Assembly: GCA_900550255.1 (NCBI GenBank)
Contig: URQZ01000003.1
Location: forward strand, 37,713 to 101,712
From: an uncultured Mycoplasmatota bacterium
Lineage (GTDB): Bacteria > Bacillota_I > Bacilli_A > RF39 > UBA660
Direction of reading: 5' to 3'
DNA length: 64,000 bases
Shown here: in pieces, positions 61,091-64,000 of the stretch
Position numbering within the stretch: position 1 is the stretch's first letter
Layout: every line of letters begins with the position of its first letter
The notes under the pieces: model-generated
The model's database searches: none
What the model saw: only the letters and a program-made list of their open reading frames with translations
What the model was told of the DNA's origin: nothing
Program-made: the position numbers and the translations under genes

Positions 61091-64000
61091 ATGTCATTTA
61101 TAAATAAATTATTTGAATTAGATAACAGTGAAATTATTTATGGATTAACAGATGAATTAAAATGTATTTATATTAGTCAAAGATATAAAAAATTAGATAA
61201 ATCAATGCTTATTGTATTAAATACATTATATGAAGCTAATAAATTATATCAATCTTTAAGTAATTATAAAGATGATGTTTATTTATTTCCAATGGACGAT
61301 TTTTTAACAAGTGAAGCTTTAGCAATGAGTCCAGAATTGAAAACGACTCGTTTAGAAACATTAGAAAATATAATTAAAAATAAAAAAAATATTGTTATAA
61401 CTAACTTGATGGGATATTTAAGATATTTACCTCCTAAAGAAAGTTATAAACAAAGTTTTATTACTTGTAAGACAAATGATGAAATAGATGTTCAAAAGTT
61501 AATCAAAAAGTTAGATATGAACGGATATATACGCCAATCTATTGTTACTAAAACAGGAGAAATGGCAATAAGGGGTTTTGTTATAGATATTTTTCCAATC
61601 AATGAAAAAAATCCAATAAGGATTGAACTATTTGGAGACGAAATAGATTCAATACGTATTTTTGATGTTGATACACAACGTACTATAAAAGAAATAGATA
61701 GTATAATAATAGCTCCAAATTCTGAATTTATTATAAATCAATCTGTTGAATATAGTGAAAGAAAACAAAAAAATTTAATTAATTATATAAAACCAGTTAA
61801 TATTGGAAAATATTTAGATGATAGTGAAACCATTTTTATAAACTATTCAAATATAAAAATCGGTTATGAACAACTTCAAAATCAAATCTTTGATTATAAT
61901 ACTACAGAAGAAAAAACAAATACTGAAAAGTATATGCATAATTTAGATGATATAAAGAATGATACAATAATTTATTTAGAAAGTTTTGATAATAAAATAG
62001 ATAATGTAAAAAATACAAAAATATATAAAACACATGATATTTTACCTTTTTCAAAGGAAAAAAAAGAAATAAATATGCGTTTGAATAGATATATTAGTAA
62101 TAAAAATATTGTTATCATTTGTCTTGAAAATGAAAAAAGAATAAATAATATTATTGATTATTTAGAAAACAACAATATTGTAATAACAAATGAAAATGAA
62201 ATCTTTGAAAATAAAATAAATGTAATAAAAAAAGTAATGACTAAAGGTTTTGAATTTAATAATTATATTATTATAACGGAGAATGAACTATTTAATAAAA
62301 AAGAATTAAATATTAAATATAAAAGTAATTTTAAATATGGAACAAAAATTAAAAATATAAACAATTTAAATATTAATGATTATGTAGTTCATGTGGCACA
62401 CGGTATAGGTAGATATACAGGACTAAAGACTTTAACTAAAAATGGTTTAAAAAAAGATTATTTAACAATCGAATATAAAGGTGGAGATAAATTATATATT
62501 CCAGTGGAAAAGATTGAATTGATAAGCAAATTTTCTTCTAATGAAGGAGTAGTACCTAAAATTAATAAATTGGGAAGTACTGAATGGCAAAAAACAAAAT
62601 TAAAAATACAAAAAAAGTTAGAAAATATTGCTGGTCAATTATTAGAACTTTACGCTAAAAGAGAATCAAGTATTGGTTTTGCTTTTGATAAGGATGATGA
62701 AAATCAAATAGCTTTTGAAAAAGAATTTAAATTTACAGAAACAATAGATCAATTAAAGGTAATTGAAGAAATAAAAAAAGATATGGAAAAACCAAAACCT
62801 ATGGATAGATTATTATGCGGTGATGTAGGTTATGGAAAAACAGAAGTTGCATTTAGAGCAATGTTTAAAGCTGTACTTTCATCTAAACAAGTAGCTTATT
62901 TATGTCCAACTACTATTCTATCAAATCAACACTATGAAAATGCATTATTAAGATTTCAAAATTTTCCAGTTCGTATTGAACTATTAAATCGTTTTGTAAC
63001 ACCAGCCCGTGTTAAAAAAATAAAACAAGATCTTATTGATGGTAAAATAGATATTGTGATAGGTACACATAGGCTTTTAAGTGAAGATATTGTCTTTAAA
63101 GATTTAGGATTATTAGTAATAGATGAAGAACAACGTTTTGGTGTAAAACATAAAGAAAAAATAAAGAAATTAAAAAGTAATGTTGATATTCTTACTTTAT
63201 CTGCAACCCCAATTCCAAGAACTCTTCAAATGTCATTGACAGGAATTAGAAATCTCTCTCTTATAGAAACACCACCAGTTGACAGATATCCAATTCAAAC
63301 CTATGTTTTAGAAGAAAATAAAGGTATCATAAAGGATGCTATTTATAAGGAATTATCACGTGGTGGACAAATATTTATTTTATTTAATAATATAGAAGAA
63401 ATGAATTTAAAAATGTTGGAAATTAATAAATTAATTCCTGATGCTAAAATTGTATGTGCTCATGGTAGAATGAATAAATCCGAAATAGAAGAGGTAATGT
63501 TAAAGTTTATCAATAAGGAATATGATATTTTATTATGTACAACAATTATAGAAACAGGAATAGATATTCCTAATGTAAATACTTTAATTATAATTGATGC
63601 TGATCATTTTGGTTTATCACAATTATATCAAATTAGAGGACGTGTCGGTAGAAGTAATAAAATTGCCTATTGTTACTTGATGTATAATAAAGGAAAAATA
63701 TTAAGTGAAATAGCTACTAAGCGCCTAAATGTTATAAAAGAATTTACGGAGTTGGGAAGTGGATTTAAGATAGCAATGCGTGATCTGTCTATAAGAGGTG
63801 CTGGTGATATACTTGGAAGTGAACAAGCAGGATTTATTGATAGTATAGGTATTGATTTATATTTAAGAATGCTTGATGAAGAAATAAATAAAATAAAAGG
63901 TATTAAACCAAAAGAAGATGTAACTACTGATAAACCATTATTAGAAGTAGAAACTTCAATTGATGACAAATATGTTAATGAAGTTGATTTAAAAATTGAA
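61091..64000 (+). CDS. mfd: Transcription-repair coupling factor (cut by right edge)
   Basis: About 970 residues are visible, with no stop before 64000. The UvrB-like N-terminal region (about 1-250) includes GFVIDIFPINEKNPIRIELFGDEIDSIR. The RNA-polymerase-interacting domain follows (YVVHVAHGIGRY). The RecG-like motor has GDVGYGKTEVAFRA, DEEQRFG, SATPIPRTL and QIRGRVGRS. Mfd removes stalled RNA polymerase and recruits UvrA. AAAGGAG precedes ATG 61091. The final about 180 residues are outside the window. Confidence 0.95.
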   Translation, partial: MSFINKLFELDNSEIIYGLTDELKCIYISQRYKKLDKSMLIVLNTLYEANKLYQSLSNYKDDVYLFPMDDFLTSEALAMSPELKTTRLETLENIIKNKKNIVITNLMGYLRYLPPKESYKQSFITCKTNDEIDVQKLIKKLDMNGYIRQSIVTKTGEMAIRGFVIDIFPINEKNPIRIELFGDEIDSIRIFDVDTQRTIKEIDSIIIAPNSEFIINQSVEYSERKQKNLINYIKPVNIGKYLDDSETIFINYSNIKIGYEQLQNQIFDYNTTEEKTNTEKYMHNLDDIKNDTIIYLESFDNKIDNVKNTKIYKTHDILPFSKEKKEINMRLNRYISNKNIVIICLENEKRINNIIDYLENNNIVITNENEIFENKINVIKKVMTKGFEFNNYIIITENELFNKKELNIKYKSNFKYGTKIKNINNLNINDYVVHVAHGIGRYTGLKTLTKNGLKKDYLTIEYKGGDKLYIPVEKIELISKFSSNEGVVPKINKLGSTEWQKTKLKIQKKLENIAGQLLELYAKRESSIGFAFDKDDENQIAFEKEFKFTETIDQLKVIEEIKKDMEKPKPMDRLLCGDVGYGKTEVAFRAMFKAVLSSKQVAYLCPTTILSNQHYENALLRFQNFPVRIELLNRFVTPARVKKIKQDLIDGKIDIVIGTHRLLSEDIVFKDLGLLVIDEEQRFGVKHKEKIKKLKSNVDILTLSATPIPRTLQMSLTGIRNLSLIETPPVDRYPIQTYVLEENKGIIKDAIYKELSRGGQIFILFNNIEEMNLKMLEINKLIPDAKIVCAHGRMNKSEIEEVMLKFINKEYDILLCTTIIETGIDIPNVNTLIIIDADHFGLSQLYQIRGRVGRSNKIAYCYLMYNKGKILSEIATKRLNVIKEFTELGSGFKIAMRDLSIRGAGDILGSEQAGFIDSIGIDLYLRMLDEEINKIKGIKPKEDVTTDKPLLEVETSIDDKYVNEVDLKIE

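Noticed and set aside
63673..63969. Minus-strand frame of 98 codons at the right edge
   Set aside because: It is antisense to mfd motor motifs and has no ribosome site. The same applies to other antisense frames over gyrB, dnaX, uvrB and murA.

Overview
This window is the replication-origin region of a very AT-rich, Gram-positive-type bacterium of the Bacilli lineage (Firmicutes). The genetic code is standard: TGG encodes Trp, and TGA ends several genes, often inside ATGA or GTGA overlaps. Co-occurrence of dnaA, gyrBA, Mbl, TagO, MurA, Lgt, Noc and ComK with sporulation genes (spoIIID, spoIIQ, spoIID, spoIIR, bofA, whiA) points to a reduced-genome, probably endospore-forming or recently spore-forming gut-type Bacillus relative (RF39 or Erysipelotrichia-like). 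The exact taxon is inference. No rRNA, tRNA, CRISPR array, insertion sequence or prophage was seen.

The origin lies at about 43.8-45.65 kb. DnaA-box-like 9-mers flank dnaA on both sides. Almost every gene left of it is on the minus strand and every gene right of it is on the plus strand, so transcription runs with replication. The three plus-strand exceptions on the left are a membrane-anchored thermonuclease, a second FemAB-type transferase and a 96-residue unknown.

Left arm, reading away from oriC: rpmH-rnpA-yidC-jag-(HD protein)-mnmE-mnmG-rsmG-noc, then an ABC exporter, uvrB-yvlD-lgt-trxB-yvcK-whiA, a small unknown, a stand-alone DHH/DHHA1 protein in the gdpP position, rplI-dnaB, an M23 peptidase, walJ-rlmH-spoIIR-mntP-fba-murA-rpmE, a three-gene lipid/sugar cassette (FAD oxidoreductase, UbiA prenyltransferase, SDR epimerase), two divergent Fem transferases, rpiB, spoIID-spoIIQ-spoIIID-mbl, tagO, DUF421, Nudix, nuclease, an ART-like unknown with a class I amidotransferase, and typA cut by the window edge.

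Right arm: dnaA-dnaN-(unknown)-comK-recF-gyrB-gyrA, then an AT-rich gap with three perfect parS palindromes, the SRP RNA gene, and tadA-dnaX-ybaB-recR-bofA-holB-ricT-trmN6-rsmI-pth-mfd (mfd is cut by the right edge).

Points that stand out: (1) a Noc-type ParB protein of about 694 residues whose C-terminal two thirds is a huge Asn/Gln-rich disordered tract, together with a perfect Noc-binding palindrome inside rsmI, half-sites in the noc promoter, and separate parS sites beside gyrA; (2) a ComK homologue between dnaN and recF; (3) a GdpP reduced to its DHH/DHHA1 hydrolase; (4) terminator-like hairpins whose 3' arm is the next gene's Shine-Dalgarno sequence; (5) an ART-like protein coupled to an amidotransferase; (6) recurrent extended -10 promoters (TGATATAAT).
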